Below are positions 9,094 through 17,078 of a stretch of DNA of 64,000 nt, one piece after another. A model generated the notes under the pieces. It was not told the origin of the DNA, made no database searches, and saw only the letters and a program-made list of their open reading frames with translations. Position 1 is the first letter of the stretch; every line of letters begins with the position of its first letter. The translations under genes were made by a program, and so were the position numbers. Source of the DNA: Neptunicoccus sediminis (GTDB lineage: Bacteria; Pseudomonadota; Alphaproteobacteria; Rhodobacterales; Rhodobacteraceae); contig NZ_MDVX01000002.1 in the NCBI RefSeq assembly GCF_001719615.1, positions 124,001-188,000 of the forward strand, given 5' to 3'.

Positions 9094-10194
9094 TTATTGC
9101 GCAAGCCAGGCTTGGAATTTCGCGTCGATGTCGTCGCGGTAGTCAGCCCAGAACTCGTAGTTGTAGAGGAACGTGTTCTTTGCGTTCTCTGGGTCTGTTG
9201 GCATGTGTGGCGCCATGTCGATCCCCAGTTCGGCGTGCTTGCCAACCAGTGGTGCAGAAGACGCACGGGCCGGACCGTAGGAGATGTATTTCGCCTGATC
9301 GGCCAGACGCTGTGTGTCTGTCGCGAACATGATGTAATCCAGTGCGGCTTGCTTGCGCTCTTCGCTCAGGTTTGCAGGGATGATCCAACCGTCAAGGTCA
9401 AACACCTGTGCGTCCCACATCATTTTAACCGGCTGCTTTTGCTCTTCGATCAAAGAGAACAGGCGACCGTTATAGGTGGACCCCATCACAACTTCGCCGT
9501 CAGCCAGCAATTGTGGCGTATCCGCGCCGGCAGACCACCAGATCACTTCGTCCTTGATGGTGTCCAGCTTGGCCAAAGCCTGTTGCTGCCCCTCTTCGGT
9601 GCCCAGAACGTCATAGACTTCGTCCTTGGCTACGCCGTCACACAGCAGTGCCCATTCCATGTTGTTGATCGGACGCTTCTCAAGGCTACGCTTGCCCGGG
9701 AAGGCTTCCAGATCGAACACGTCACAGATGTTGCTTGGCTCTTTGCCGCCCCATGCGTCCACATCGGTGCGATACGCGAATGTTGTGGAATACACGATTT
9801 GCGGGATGAAGCATTCGGACACCAGCAGATCACCGAAATCCTCGGATGCTTTTGTGCCGTCGGGCGCATCTGCCAACATGGTGTCCGCGTCGATTTCCAT
9901 CGCCAGACCTTCGTCACACAGGCGGATCGCATCAGAAGCAACAACATCCACCACGTCCCAAGTGGTGTTACCGGCTTCTGCCATCGCCCGCAGCTTGGCA
10001 ACCGCTTCGGCAGAGCTTTCGTCGTTGATGATGTTCACATCTGGGTTCGCCTTCATGTAAGGCTGGTGGTAGGCTGCATCCTGAGAGGCCGAGTATGCAC
10101 CGCCCCAGGATACAATGGTCATGTCCTTCGCACCAGCTGCAGATGCGGCGACGACGCCGGCTGCTGTGCTCAGAATAATAGACTTCATATTCAT
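9094..10194 (-). CDS. ABC transporter substrate-binding protein, polyamine-type
   Basis: Periplasmic binding protein of 366 residues with a signal peptide (about residues 1-22, cleavage after AGA). The start of the mature part (MTIVSWGGAYSASQ) and the NTTWDVVDV segment match the PotD/PotF-like family. AAGGAGA lies seven bases upstream of ATG 10194, supporting this start. About 100 bases separate it from the ATPase gene, containing an imperfect hairpin (GTTCC at 10235 pairing with GGAAC at 10256), so it may also be expressed separately. The ligand is not known from sequence; polyamines, opines or choline-like compounds are possible. Confidence 0.9.
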   Translation of the reverse strand: MNMKSIILSTAAGVVAASAAGAKDMTIVSWGGAYSASQDAAYHQPYMKANPDVNIINDESSAEAVAKLRAMAEAGNTTWDVVDVVASDAIRLCDEGLAMEIDADTMLADAPDGTKASEDFGDLLVSECFIPQIVYSTTFAYRTDVDAWGGKEPSNICDVFDLEAFPGKRSLEKRPINNMEWALLCDGVAKDEVYDVLGTEEGQQQALAKLDTIKDEVIWWSAGADTPQLLADGEVVMGSTYNGRLFSLIEEQKQPVKMMWDAQVFDLDGWIIPANLSEERKQAALDYIMFATDTQRLADQAKYISYGPARASSAPLVGKHAELGIDMAPHMPTDPENAKNTFLYNYEFWADYRDDIDAKFQAWLAQ

Positions 10195-10293
10195 AGAAAC
10201 TTCTCCTTGTTTACAGTTTACCCGTTCTATCGTTGTTCCATCCGTCCACGGGTGCGGAACGGTCGGTGTCTCTTAGGATTTCGTCCCCCTTGC

Positions 10294-11385
10294 TCAGGCG
10301 TCGAGCGCCCTGCAATCCGCAGTTTCCCAGCTGATCAAGGTCTTTTCACCCACTTGCAGGTGTTTGTGACCGGCAGCATTGGGTACTTTCACCACAAATT
10401 CGTCGTTGCCATGCACATGCATGCGGCAGCGGATGTGATCGCCAAGATAGATCAATTCCTTGACCTCGGCTTCTGTGGTGACAAGCCCTTCCTCGCCGCC
10501 GACATACACCCGCTCGGGGCGCAGCGACATCGTGGTCCGGCTGCCAGGACCGCCGCAATTTACGGCCAGTCCGCGCACTTTTGCCCCGTCATCCAGAGTG
10601 ATCGCAGCCACTCCGTCCGTCACGGATTCCACAGTCCCCATCAATGTATTGTTTTCACCGATGAACTGCGCGCAGAAAGAGTTTTCAGGCCGCTCGTACA
10701 GGTCTTCGGGCGGAGCCAGTTGCTGGATCACACCGTCGTTAAAAACTGCAATCCGGTCTGACATCGTCAGCGCCTCGGATTGGTCGTGCGTCACGTAAAC
10801 GACTGTAATGCCCAGATTTTCATGAATGTGTTTGATTTCAAACTGCATGTGTTCGCGCAATTGTTTGTCCAGCGCGCCAAGCGGTTCATCCATCAGAACC
10901 AGTTCCGCATCAAATACCAAAGCCCGCGCCAGAGCGATCCGCTGTTGCTGCCCCCCCGAGAGCTGTGCCGGACGCCGGCCCGCGAACTCTCCCATTTGGA
11001 CCATATCAAGGGCCCGCTTGACCTTGGCTTCCCGCTCGGACTTGCCCATCTTGCGCACTTCCAGCGGAAAGGCGAGGTTCTCGCCAACCGTCATATGGGG
11101 AAACAGGGCGTAGTTTTGAAAGACCATGCCAATCCCGCGCTTGTGCGGCGGGATGTTGTTGATCGGATTGCCGCCCAACAGAATGTCCCCGCTTGTGGCC
11201 GTTTCAAACCCCGCAAGCATCATAAGACAGGTCGTCTTGCCGGACCCTGACGGGCCTAGCATTGTCAGAAACTCACCTTTAGCGATTTGTAGATTGAGAT
11301 CTTTTACAACAAGTATCTCGCCGTCATAGCTTTTTTGAACGCGATCAAATACGACAAATGCGTCGTCGTGCGAAGTTGCAGTCAA
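10294..11385 (-). CDS. ABC transporter ATP-binding protein, PotA-like
   Basis: ATPase of the importer, 363 residues. Walker A GPSGSGKT is at 44-51, the signature LSGGQQQR is near 143, Walker B LVLMDEP near 164 and the switch histidine (YVTHDQSEA) near 200. The C-terminal 120 residues form a TOBE-type domain, usual for PotA-class ATPases. The start is TTG 11385, with GGGAGA five bases upstream. It is the first gene of the operon, so the operon promoter should lie in the 426-bp gap to its right. Confidence 0.93.
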   Translation of the reverse strand: MTATSHDDAFVVFDRVQKSYDGEILVVKDLNLQIAKGEFLTMLGPSGSGKTTCLMMLAGFETATSGDILLGGNPINNIPPHKRGIGMVFQNYALFPHMTVGENLAFPLEVRKMGKSEREAKVKRALDMVQMGEFAGRRPAQLSGGQQQRIALARALVFDAELVLMDEPLGALDKQLREHMQFEIKHIHENLGITVVYVTHDQSEALTMSDRIAVFNDGVIQQLAPPEDLYERPENSFCAQFIGENNTLMGTVESVTDGVAAITLDDGAKVRGLAVNCGGPGSRTTMSLRPERVYVGGEEGLVTTEAEVKELIYLGDHIRCRMHVHGNDEFVVKVPNAAGHKHLQVGEKTLISWETADCRALDA

Positions 11386-11811
11386 AACTATCTCCCAGTT
11401 GACTTTTCAGGCCTGAAGACCCGTTTTTGTAATTTGTGCGATCTGTGCGACCGGATTTTTATCAGGCTGTTTTCAACCCGTTTTTTTGTGTTCAGGCCAT
11501 TTGACCCTGTTGGTATGTGGTCAGACTAAGCGAACAATCTAGGAAATAGCAACCGCCAAAAACGGCCTTGAAATACTAAATTGCGACACAGTGTCAGACA
11601 TTTGGCACCTCTTGGGGGTGTCGCGCCCCCGCGCCGGATTCCGGCTGAGGCCGCTCTTGATGGGGTTTGCGGTGAAGAGAAAACCAAGTTTGGGCAAATT
11701 GCTGCCCCATTTGCGCCTCAATTAAGCTCCATCAATTTTTTTGAGCGCCAGCTTCAAGAAATTCATAGTGTTTTAACTTTCGGCGCATAAATTAGTGAGC
11801 GAGTATCGGAT
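11386..11811. promoter_or_regulatory. divergent intergenic region between ABC operon and Hint gene
   Basis: A 426-bp gene-free spacer, AT-richer than its flanks, must hold the promoters of both the leftward ABC operon and the rightward Hint gene. A 12-bp perfect palindrome TTCAGGCCTGAA lies at 11406-11417, close to the ATPase start, and a half-copy (TTCAGGCCA) lies near 11490, so an operator is possible. A second palindrome GACACAGTGTC is at 11585-11595. I see no clear riboswitch. Confidence 0.4.
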
Positions 11812-12729
11812 ATGACAGCAAATCTTCACACCTATACAATTGCCGCCAATACAACGCCGTTTGCCGTGACCAAAGGTGGCTTTGCCAGTTTCCGCGCTGG
11901 TACATGTGTGAAAAACAGCAGGATCAAAAACCTGAAAAGCACACCGAAGCCCAACGCGAATACCAATGCCGCCGATACGCAAATCGTATGGGTGTTGCGG
12001 GACCGTTTCACGGATGAGGTTTTTACCGCCCGTCAGGATATTTCCAGCAATCACGCCGCGCTCTACTCTGAACTGGTCAGCGACCGTCCCCTGCTCGAAG
12101 ACCACATATACGAAACCGTTAGCGTTTCCATGCCCCATACCGGCGAAAATTCGGTGAAAGAAGCAGATTCACAGCAAAACAAGGCTGAAAACCGGCTCGG
12201 CATTGCACGGGGCACCCATGTGATGACCAACCGTGGTGAAGTGCGGGTTGAAAATCTGGTGGTCGGGGATCGTGTGATAACACGGGATCGCGGCATGCAG
12301 GACATTCGCTGGATCGGTTCCCATACAGTTGACATCACTCGGGAAAACGCCCCAATCCTGTTCCGCAAAGGCGCCATAAAAAACGCCCGCGATCTGGTCG
12401 TCAGCGCCGATCAACGTGTCGTCCTTAAAGGGGCCGAGGCGATGGCCGTGTATGGTGTCAAAGAGGTCCTGATCCCTGCGCGTATTCTTGTGGACGACGT
12501 CACTGTCATTCAGGCTGTCGGCGGCCGGATGGAGTTTTTCCAGATCGTCACCGACCAGCACGAAGTCATCTACACAGAAGCCGCCGCCTCGGAAAGCTTT
12601 ATGCCAACACCGGAAAACCTGGACCTGCTGCCCGAAAACAGTCGGGATGAGGTGCTGGAAACATTCCCTGTGCTGCGCCGCAGACCTGACGCCTATGGTC
12701 CCTGCGCCCGCGGCTTTATAGACGCCTGA
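11812..12729 (+). CDS. Hint-domain protein (Hedgehog/intein type 2)
   Basis: Protein of 305 residues whose second half is a Hint domain: GTHVMTNRGEVRVENL, then GDRVITRDRG and IRWIG, followed by the LVVSADQRVVL and EVLIPARILVDD segments usual for Rhodobacterales Hint proteins. The N-terminal 130 residues are of unknown type and have no signal peptide. In active Hint domains a cysteine four residues before the GT is the nucleophile; here that position is glycine (GIARGT), so autoproteolysis is unlikely unless another residue acts. Related proteins are often part of secreted or surface-associated proteins in this order. It stands alone, followed by a strong terminator. Confidence 0.8.
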   Translation: MTANLHTYTIAANTTPFAVTKGGFASFRAGTCVKNSRIKNLKSTPKPNANTNAADTQIVWVLRDRFTDEVFTARQDISSNHAALYSELVSDRPLLEDHIYETVSVSMPHTGENSVKEADSQQNKAENRLGIARGTHVMTNRGEVRVENLVVGDRVITRDRGMQDIRWIGSHTVDITRENAPILFRKGAIKNARDLVVSADQRVVLKGAEAMAVYGVKEVLIPARILVDDVTVIQAVGGRMEFFQIVTDQHEVIYTEAAASESFMPTPENLDLLPENSRDEVLETFPVLRRRPDAYGPCARGFIDA

Positions 12730-12748
12730 TATTTACCCGCTGAATTGC

Positions 12749-12783
12749 AAAAAACACCGCTGGTGTCCATGCGGTGTTTTTTT
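12749..12783 (+). terminator. rho-independent terminator after the Hint gene
   Basis: AAAACACCGC pairs with GCGGTGTTTT around a TGGTGTCCAT loop and is followed by a T-run to 12783. Because the A-run is on the left arm it can act in both directions. Confidence 0.85.
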
Positions 12784-12854
12784 GTGTTCATCGGGCTTCG
12801 GGCGGTTCAAACGACAACGCGACTGTCTCGCATAAGCCGATGGTCCGTTACTGA

Positions 12855-12947
12855 TTACGCGAGAAAGGCGTAAATCAGCGTGAAACTGACAAACCCGACA
12901 AGAAACCCGATTGCGATACCTGATGCGAAGATGCTGGCAATGACCAT
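12855..12947 (-). CDS. possible 30-residue membrane peptide
   Basis: A short reading frame on the minus strand starts ATG 12947 and stops TAA 12855. The product has 30 residues, almost entirely hydrophobic (MVIASIFASG then IAIGFLVGF and so on), and would form one membrane span with no charged residue. The ribosome site is weak (GTGAGT about 10 bases upstream). It lies alone between the Hint terminator and kbl. Many small single-span proteins look like this, but so can chance AT/GC composition; there is no homolog I recognise. Confidence 0.4.
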   Translation of the reverse strand: MVIASIFASGIAIGFLVGFVSFTLIYAFLA

Positions 12948-13374
12948 TACTGATACTCACTTACACTGAACTACTGAAATTCAGACAACTGCGCCTGATA
13001 CGTTGATGAGGTCGTTATAGCGCCAAAGTTTTGACAAATTTGTTTCTAATTTTTCACAAGTTTGTCCACGGATTCTGAACGTCACTTTAGGTTTGGTCTT
13101 TAAATTACTGAAGTTTAATGATTATACTAAACGGATCGCAAAACCAATATCCGCGCACCCCGCACCAACAAGGCCGCTCACCTCCGATAATCCCGCCACA
13201 TTGCGGTCGCAATCTCCTTCTTAAACGCCCCCTGATCCAACAAATTCTAATCTCTCGCCACCAACTGATTCCCCGCTCCGGCACAAATTAACTGTCAGAG
13301 TCACAGAGAAAGACAGGCCGTCCGCTTCGTGATACACCCGCTTTACAGAACATTCACAACAGAGGAGCATGGCG
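12948..13374 (+). promoter_or_regulatory. leader region upstream of kbl-tdh
   Basis: Over 400 bases without a convincing gene. The AT-rich stretch around 13085-13135 (including TTAATGATTATACTAAAC) is the most likely place for the kbl-tdh promoter. Nothing like a riboswitch or tRNA was seen. Confidence 0.35.
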
Positions 13375-14565
13375 ATGGGTGCCTCGGACAGATTTGACGA
13401 CACGCTCGAAAAGGCGTTAACGGAATTGAAAGATCAGGGGCTGTATAAAAGCGAACGGATCATAACCTCTCCGCAGTCTGGCGTGATACATCTGGGCGAA
13501 CGGCAGGCCATAAATCTCTGTGCCAACAACTATCTCGGATTGGCAGACAATCCCGAACTGGTTGAGCAGGCGAAAAAGGCGCTGGATCAATACGGCTATG
13601 GCATGGCATCGGTCCGCTTTATCTGCGGCACGCAAACCCCTCATAAGGCTTTGGAAAAACGCATTTCGGACTTTCTGGGAATGGAAGACGCAATCCTCTA
13701 CGCCGCCTGTTTTGACGCAAACACCGGCCTGTTCGAAACCCTGCTCGGGGCGGAAGACGCGATCATTTCGGATGCTCTGAACCATGCCTCTATCATCGAC
13801 GGCGTCCGCCTCTGCAAAGCGCAGCGTTACCGATACGCAAACTCCGACATGGCCGATCTGGAACGTCAGCTTATCGCCGCCAAAGACGCCCGCTTCCGCT
13901 TGATCGCCACTGACGGCGTCTTTTCGATGGACGGATTTGTCGCAAAACTGCCGCAGATTTGCGACCTCGCCGAAAAACACGACGCACTTGTCATGGTCGA
14001 TGACAGCCACTCCGTTGGTTTCATGGGCGAAAACGGCCGCGGCACGGCAGAACACTGCGGGGTTGAAGGGCGCGTCGACATCATTACCGGGACGCTCGGC
14101 AAGGCTTTGGGCGGCGCATCGGGAGGCTATACCGCCGCAAGCGCGCGGGTTGTGGACTGGCTGCGCCAACGATCCCGCCCCTACCTGTTCTCCAACACGC
14201 TCGCCCCTGTCATCGCCCAAAGTTCCATAGCTGTTTTTGACATGTTAGCCGATGGCGGGGAATTGCGCGCCCGATTGCGCCGGAATGCGGGCCATTTCCG
14301 CAACCGGATGGGCGCACTAGGCTTTGAACTGCTTCCGGGCGATCACCCGATCATCCCTGTCATGTTACGCGACCCGAAACTGGCCAGCGAAATGGCAGCC
14401 CGCCTTGACCAGCTTGGGGTTTATGTGGCCGCCTTCAGTTTTCCTGTTGTGCCACGGGATCAGGACCGCATTCGCACGCAGATGTCAGCGGCCCACAGTA
14501 TCGCCGACCTCGACCGTGCAATCGACGCGTTTGAGACAGCCGGACGCGAGATGGGGGTTATCTGA
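13375..14565 (+). CDS. kbl: 2-amino-3-ketobutyrate coenzyme A ligase (glycine C-acetyltransferase)
   Basis: PLP enzyme that splits 2-amino-3-oxobutanoate with CoA into glycine and acetyl-CoA, the second step of threonine catabolism. The PLP lysine lies in [10 protein letters not shown] at about residue 243, the expected position. [10 protein letters not shown] and NNYLGLA are also family hallmarks of the alpha-oxoamine synthases. I chose ATG 13375 (396 residues), because AGGAG ends seven bases before it; the ATG at 13369 is too close to that site. The stop overlaps the tdh start by one base, so the two are translated together. Confidence 0.95.
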   Translation: MGASDRFDDTLEKALTELKDQGLYKSERIITSPQSGVIHLGERQAINLCANNYLGLADNPELVEQAKKALDQYGYGMASVRFICGTQTPHKALEKRISDFLGMEDAILYAACFDANTGLFETLLGAEDAIISDALNHASIIDGVRLCKAQRYRYANSDMADLERQLIAAKDARFRLIATDGVFSMDGFVAKLPQICDLAEKHDALVMVDDSHSVGFMGENGRGTAEHCGVEGRVDIITGTLGKALGGASGGYTAASARVVDWLRQRSRPYLFSNTLAPVIAQSSIAVFDMLADGGELRARLRRNAGHFRNRMGALGFELLPGDHPIIPVMLRDPKLASEMAARLDQLGVYVAAFSFPVVPRDQDRIRTQMSAAHSIADLDRAIDAFETAGREMGVI

Positions 14566-15602
14566 TGAGCAACAAAATGCGCGCCTTGATAAAATCCCGC
14601 GCGGAACCCGGACTGTGGATGGAACACGTGCCGATTCCAGAAATCGGGCGACGCGAAGTGCTGATCAAAGTACGAAAATCGGCAATCTGTGGCACGGATG
14701 TCCACATCTGGAACTGGGACGCCTGGAGCCAGAAAGCCGTGCCTGTCCCAATGATCACCGGACATGAATTCTGCGGCGAGATCGTCGAGTTGGGCGCGGC
14801 GGTCATGAACCTGAAAATCGGACAAAGGGTCAGCGGTGAAGGCCATATTGTCTGCGGTCACTGCCGCAACTGTCGCGCCGGCCGGGGTCATTTGTGTCGC
14901 AATACCAAAGGCGTTGGCGTGAACCATCCGGGCAGCTTTGCGGAATATATCGCACTTCCCCAAGACAATGTGGTGCCGATCCCCGACGATATTCCTGATG
15001 AGATCGCCGCGATTTTTGACCCCTTTGGCAATGCGGTGCACACCGCGCTGTCGTTTGACTGCGTCGGCGAGGACGTTCTTGTCACAGGTGCCGGTCCGAT
15101 CGGCATTATGGGGGCGCTTGTGGCGCAAAAAGCCGGTGCGCGGAAAACCGTAATCACCGACATCAACCCGATCCGCCTGAAACTGGCGCAAGAGATGGGT
15201 GTCCAATATACCGTGAACGCCGCTGAGGAATCCCTGCGCGATACCATGGCACGGATCGGAATGACCGAAGGTTTTGACGTGGGTCTGGAAATGTCCGGCG
15301 CCCCGCCCGCCTTTCGCGATATGATCGACACAATGAACAATGGTGGCAAGATGGCAGTTCTTGGCATTGCGCCGGTAGGATTTGAGATCGACTGGAACAA
15401 GGTAATCTTCAAAATGCTCCACATCAAAGGCATCTATGGCCGTGAGATGTTTGAGACATGGTACAAGATGATCGCACTGGTTCAGGGCGGTCTGGATGTC
15501 TCCGGTTTGATCACCCATCGCATCGGGATCGATTCCTTTGAAGAGGGCTTCGCGGCCATGATTGACGGTTCCGCAGGTAAGGTCGTGATGGATTGGCCAT
15601 AG
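14565..15602 (+). CDS. tdh: L-threonine 3-dehydrogenase
   Basis: Zinc-dependent medium-chain dehydrogenase that oxidises L-threonine to 2-amino-3-oxobutanoate with NAD+, feeding kbl directly upstream. The catalytic zinc site shows as [11 protein letters not shown] (Cys near 38) and [12 protein letters not shown] (His-Glu). The structural zinc loop carries four cysteines ([10 protein letters not shown] then HLCRN). The nucleotide-binding [10 protein letters not shown] is near residue 171. The length of 345 residues is close to the E. coli enzyme. Together with kbl it converts threonine to glycine and acetyl-CoA. Confidence 0.96.
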   Translation: MSNKMRALIKSRAEPGLWMEHVPIPEIGRREVLIKVRKSAICGTDVHIWNWDAWSQKAVPVPMITGHEFCGEIVELGAAVMNLKIGQRVSGEGHIVCGHCRNCRAGRGHLCRNTKGVGVNHPGSFAEYIALPQDNVVPIPDDIPDEIAAIFDPFGNAVHTALSFDCVGEDVLVTGAGPIGIMGALVAQKAGARKTVITDINPIRLKLAQEMGVQYTVNAAEESLRDTMARIGMTEGFDVGLEMSGAPPAFRDMIDTMNNGGKMAVLGIAPVGFEIDWNKVIFKMLHIKGIYGREMFETWYKMIALVQGGLDVSGLITHRIGIDSFEEGFAAMIDGSAGKVVMDWP

Positions 15603-15618
15603 CGGTCCCGAAAACGCC

Positions 15619-15638
15619 CTGCGGACATGCTGCCGCAG
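15619..15638 (+). terminator. weak hairpin after tdh
   Basis: CTGCGG (15619-15624) pairs with CCGCAG (15633-15638). The following bases are only mildly T-rich (CTCCATTTTC), so this is a weak terminator candidate for kbl-tdh. Confidence 0.3.
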
Positions 15639-15709
15639 AGCGTCTCCATTTTCACGGCCATCGGCGTCCCCGCCTGTACCGCGTTAAGATGATACCTACG
15701 AATTTCTTT

Positions 15710-15780
15710 CCATTTTCTTAAAATATCCTCGCCGAAGGCGAAAATTCAGCGCTCCGCGCGGGGATATTTGTTGAAAATGG
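15710..15780. repeat. 71-bp imperfect palindrome, REP-like
   Basis: A 19-base left arm (15710-15728, CCATTTTC...AATATCC) matches the inverse of the right arm (15762-15780, GGATATT...GAAAATGG) at 16 of 19 positions. The centre holds further short inverted repeats (CGCCGAAGGCG; GCGCTCCGCGC). It sits between the convergent tdh and pppA genes and may terminate transcription from both sides. The make-up, an AT outer stem with a GC-rich core, resembles dispersed intergenic palindromes of alphaproteobacteria, but no second copy is in this window. Confidence 0.55.
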
Positions 15781-15783
15781 AAC

Positions 15784-16512
15784 CTACCACGGCACTTCTA
15801 CCACGATCACTGTCACGTTATCGCGGCCGCCACCGTCCAGAGCGCCTTGCACCAGATGCCCGGCGATACCATCCATCGGATCATTGGCGAGCACGTTGAA
15901 GATGTCTGCTTCTTCCATGTAACCGCTCAACCCGTCCGAGCATAACAAAAACCTGTCGCCCGGTTCGTAGCGACCGCGCACCTTGGCGACTTCTGGCACA
16001 TCCCCCACGCCGATTGCACGGGTTATGACGTTGCCGTGGGGGTGGCGTTCTGCCTCTTCGCGGGTCAGTTTCCCTTCTTCCACCCATTCATTCACCAGCG
16101 AGTGATCCGAGGACAACTGACGAACGGCACCGTCGCGACAGTGGTACAGCCGGCTGTCCCCGACCCAGAGACAGACGAAATAATCCTGTTGCAAGATCAG
16201 TGACAGCGCGGTTGAGCCCATGGTCCCGCCGTCCCGAGCTTCGGCTTCACTCTGGATCGTGCGATGGGCGGCGTGGAACGCATCGCGCACGGCCTGCATC
16301 AACGCGGCCCCTTGCAGGTTTTCGGGAATGGCATTTATGGCGTTTACGATGGTTTGGCTGGCGAAGTCCCCTCCGGCGTGACCGCCCATGCCATCCGCCA
16401 CAGTCCAAAGCCCCAATGTCTCGCGACTGATCATACCGTCTTCGTTCAGATCCCGCACAAGGCCCACATGACTGGCCGCATCGGTCCGAAAGACCGGTCC
16501 CTGTTCAAACAT
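15784..16512 (-). CDS. pppA: T6SS serine/threonine phosphatase PppA (PP2C family)
   Basis: Cytoplasmic PP2C phosphatase of 242 residues that reverses phosphorylation by PpkA and so switches the secretion system off. PP2C motifs are in order: RDLNEDG near residue 20, VADGMGGHAGG near 40, GDSRLY near 115, LCSDGLSGY near 185 and DNVTVIV at the end; the metal-binding aspartates are present. I chose ATG 16512 (start MFEQGPVF), which overlaps tagF by eight bases; longer frames run back into tagF. It is the last gene of the leftward T6SS string. Confidence 0.92.
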   Translation of the reverse strand: MFEQGPVFRTDAASHVGLVRDLNEDGMISRETLGLWTVADGMGGHAGGDFASQTIVNAINAIPENLQGAALMQAVRDAFHAAHRTIQSEAEARDGGTMGSTALSLILQQDYFVCLWVGDSRLYHCRDGAVRQLSSDHSLVNEWVEEGKLTREEAERHPHGNVITRAIGVGDVPEVAKVRGRYEPGDRFLLCSDGLSGYMEEADIFNVLANDPMDGIAGHLVQGALDGGGRDNVTVIVVEVPW

Positions 16513-17077
16513 CCTGTAGCCCCCGATCCGGTGAAAGAAGTTCTGCAAACTGCGCCGCTTCGGGCATCCCGTCAAAGCGGCGGCTGTCCCGTCTGGGTGC
16601 GCCTGCATAAAAGGTGGAGAGCCAGTAGGACCGTCCGTTTGTGCTGCTGTTTTCTGGATCATACACAAAGGGCAAGACATCGAGCCGTCCTGACAACGCG
16701 CCCTTGTCGATCTGCGTATCCAGACAGGCGAGCGCGGCGTTTTCCAGTTCCGTCATCAAGGGTTCGTGATCCAGCAGCGCGGGCGTTGCCCCCTGTTCCA
16801 GCGGATGAAACAGGGTTAACGGAAAGCGTCGGCCAACCCGGTCCTGACTGGGCATCAAAACCCCTGTCATGGCGCGCTTCCCGCACACATTCGCATCCAG
16901 CACAAAGCGCCAGATGGGTGCGTTCTGGTAGGCCGCGTCCCAATCGCCTCTGAGGGTTTCGCGGCTTTTCGCCATGCCTTGTTGGAGAAACTGATCCCAT
17001 TCATTGATAAAGGATACATCACCGCGGGCGCGGATGAAATCGCCGTGGGCGGGGATTTTTCCATAAAACCCGAACAC
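16505..17077 (-). CDS. tagF: T6SS regulator TagF
   Basis: Post-translational repressor of type VI secretion, 190 residues. The N-terminus (GFYGKIPAHGDFI, then the WDQFLQQG segment) is the TagF signature, followed by WRFVLDANVCG and GVLMPSQDRVGRRFPL, all typical of the family. In Pseudomonas TagF binds Fha and blocks activation; the presence of Fha, PpkA and PppA here fits that. The start is GTG 17077, one base after the TssM stop. Confidence 0.93.
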   Translation of the reverse strand: MFGFYGKIPAHGDFIRARGDVSFINEWDQFLQQGMAKSRETLRGDWDAAYQNAPIWRFVLDANVCGKRAMTGVLMPSQDRVGRRFPLTLFHPLEQGATPALLDHEPLMTELENAALACLDTQIDKGALSGRLDVLPFVYDPENSSTNGRSYWLSTFYAGAPRRDSRRFDGMPEAAQFAELLSPDRGLQDV

Positions 17078-17078
17078 G

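Noticed and set aside
9097-10761. Long open frame on the plus strand, antisense to the binding protein and ATPase genes
   Set aside because: It lies fully opposite two well-supported genes, has no family resemblance and a composition typical of a shadow frame in GC-biased DNA.
11386-11811. Riboswitch upstream of the ABC importer
   Set aside because: No recognisable conserved core of a known class; only short palindromes are seen.
14460-15518. Open frame opposite tdh
   Set aside because: Tdh motifs on the plus strand are decisive; the antisense frame shows no motif.
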